This document shows positions 63,702-64,000 of a stretch of DNA of 64,000 bases, in pieces (position 1 is the first letter of the stretch; each line of letters opens with the position of its first letter). The stretch spans positions 558,001 through 622,000 of the forward strand of contig NZ_JACBFS010000001.1 in the NCBI RefSeq assembly GCF_022138605.1, read 5' to 3'. The translations under genes and the position numbers were made by a program. The stretch is from Xanthobacter sp. NM-25 (lineage in GTDB: Bacteria > Pseudomonadota > Alphaproteobacteria > Rhizobiales > Xanthobacteraceae). The notes below the pieces were generated by a model. It saw only the letters and a list, made by a program, of their open reading frames with translations, was not told the DNA's origin and ran no database searches.

Positions 63702-64000
63702 TCACTTCGCGGTGCCGAACAGGCCGGCGGGCTTCACCATGAGCACGATGGCCATGATGACGAAGATCACCGTGGAGGAGGCCTCCGGGTAGAACACCTT
63801 GGTCAGGCCCTCCACCACACCGAGGCCGAAGCCGGTGACGATGGCGCCCATGATGGAGCCCATGCCGCCGATGACCACCACAGCGAACACCACGATGATG
63901 AGGTTGGAGCCCATGGTCGGGCTCACCTGGTAGGCGGGCGCGGCCAGCACACCGGCGAGCGCCGCAAGGCCGACACCGAAGCCGTAGGTGAGCGTGATCA
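63702..64000 (-). CDS. branched-chain-type ABC transporter permease LivH-like, 3' part
   Basis: The frame is open to the window edge, leaving the last 98 residues of a permease. It contains GVGLAALAGVLAAPAYQVSPTMGSN and VVVIGGMGSIMGAIVTGFGLGVVEGLTKVFYPEASSTVIFVIMAIVLMVKPAGLFG, the conserved C-terminal region of LivH proteins. It is in tandem with the LivM-like gene, 10 bp apart. Confidence 0.9.
   Translation of the reverse strand, partial: ITLTYGFGVGLAALAGVLAAPAYQVSPTMGSNLIIVVFAVVVIGGMGSIMGAIVTGFGLGVVEGLTKVFYPEASSTVIFVIMAIVLMVKPAGLFGTAK

Overview
This 64 kb stretch comes from a GC-rich chromosome whose gene content points to the Hyphomicrobiales (Alphaproteobacteria), probably near Xanthobacter, Azorhizobium or Rhodopseudomonas. 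The main evidence is a pimFABCD-type pimeloyl-CoA operon in the order I recall from Rhodopseudomonas palustris, an Irr/ICE-like iron box, and many liv-type ABC and TRAP transporters coupled to acyl-CoA enzymes. I saw no rRNA, tRNA, CRISPR array, transposase or phage gene. The organism call is inference, because no marker gene is present.

Layout. 1-3725: the end of a dedA gene, then modABC molybdate transport with a single-domain ModE regulator overlapping modC tail to tail. 3965-11760: an iron/copper locus with an FTR1 permease diverging from a run of imelysin, multicopper oxidase, di-haem oxidoreductase, second imelysin and DUF1513 protein. 11862-15741: an FMN reductase, a fused DctQM TRAP permease with no nearby binding protein, and an SCP-x-like thiolase. 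15976-32392: the pimeloyl/dicarboxylate operon (minus strand) diverging from a liv-type ABC transporter, nitronate monooxygenase, enoyl-CoA hydratase, IclR regulator and CoA-transferase. The two transcription units share an intergenic region carrying repeated TGCAGAATT elements. 32499-39670: a TAXI-TRAP transporter with a second CoA-transferase, an AidB-like acyl-CoA dehydrogenase and a LysR regulator. 39867-46519: an NhaP antiporter, a LysR/extradiol dioxygenase/DoxX group, and a GntR regulator facing an aldehyde dehydrogenase.

46621-57863 is the most unusual part. It carries a haem-dependent oxidative N-demethylase (DUF3445), its flavin/2Fe-2S reductase and a DmmA-type subunit. With them lie an amino-acid/polyamine/organocation permease, a large fusion protein (DUF1989-like repeat, DUF1989, GcvT), a flavin reductase and an atypical acyl-CoA-dehydrogenase-fold flavoprotein. 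A second GcvT-type demethylase is divergent, followed by a BtuF-like protein without a signal peptide. Together they look like a pathway for import and oxidative or folate-dependent demethylation of a methylated nitrogen compound; the substrate cannot be read from the sequence.

57924-64000: a GH13 alpha-glucosidase, a gene-poor 640 bp gap with small palindromes, a fusion of an FAD/NAD(P) oxidoreductase with a patatin-like lipase, and the 3' part of another liv permease pair that runs off the window.
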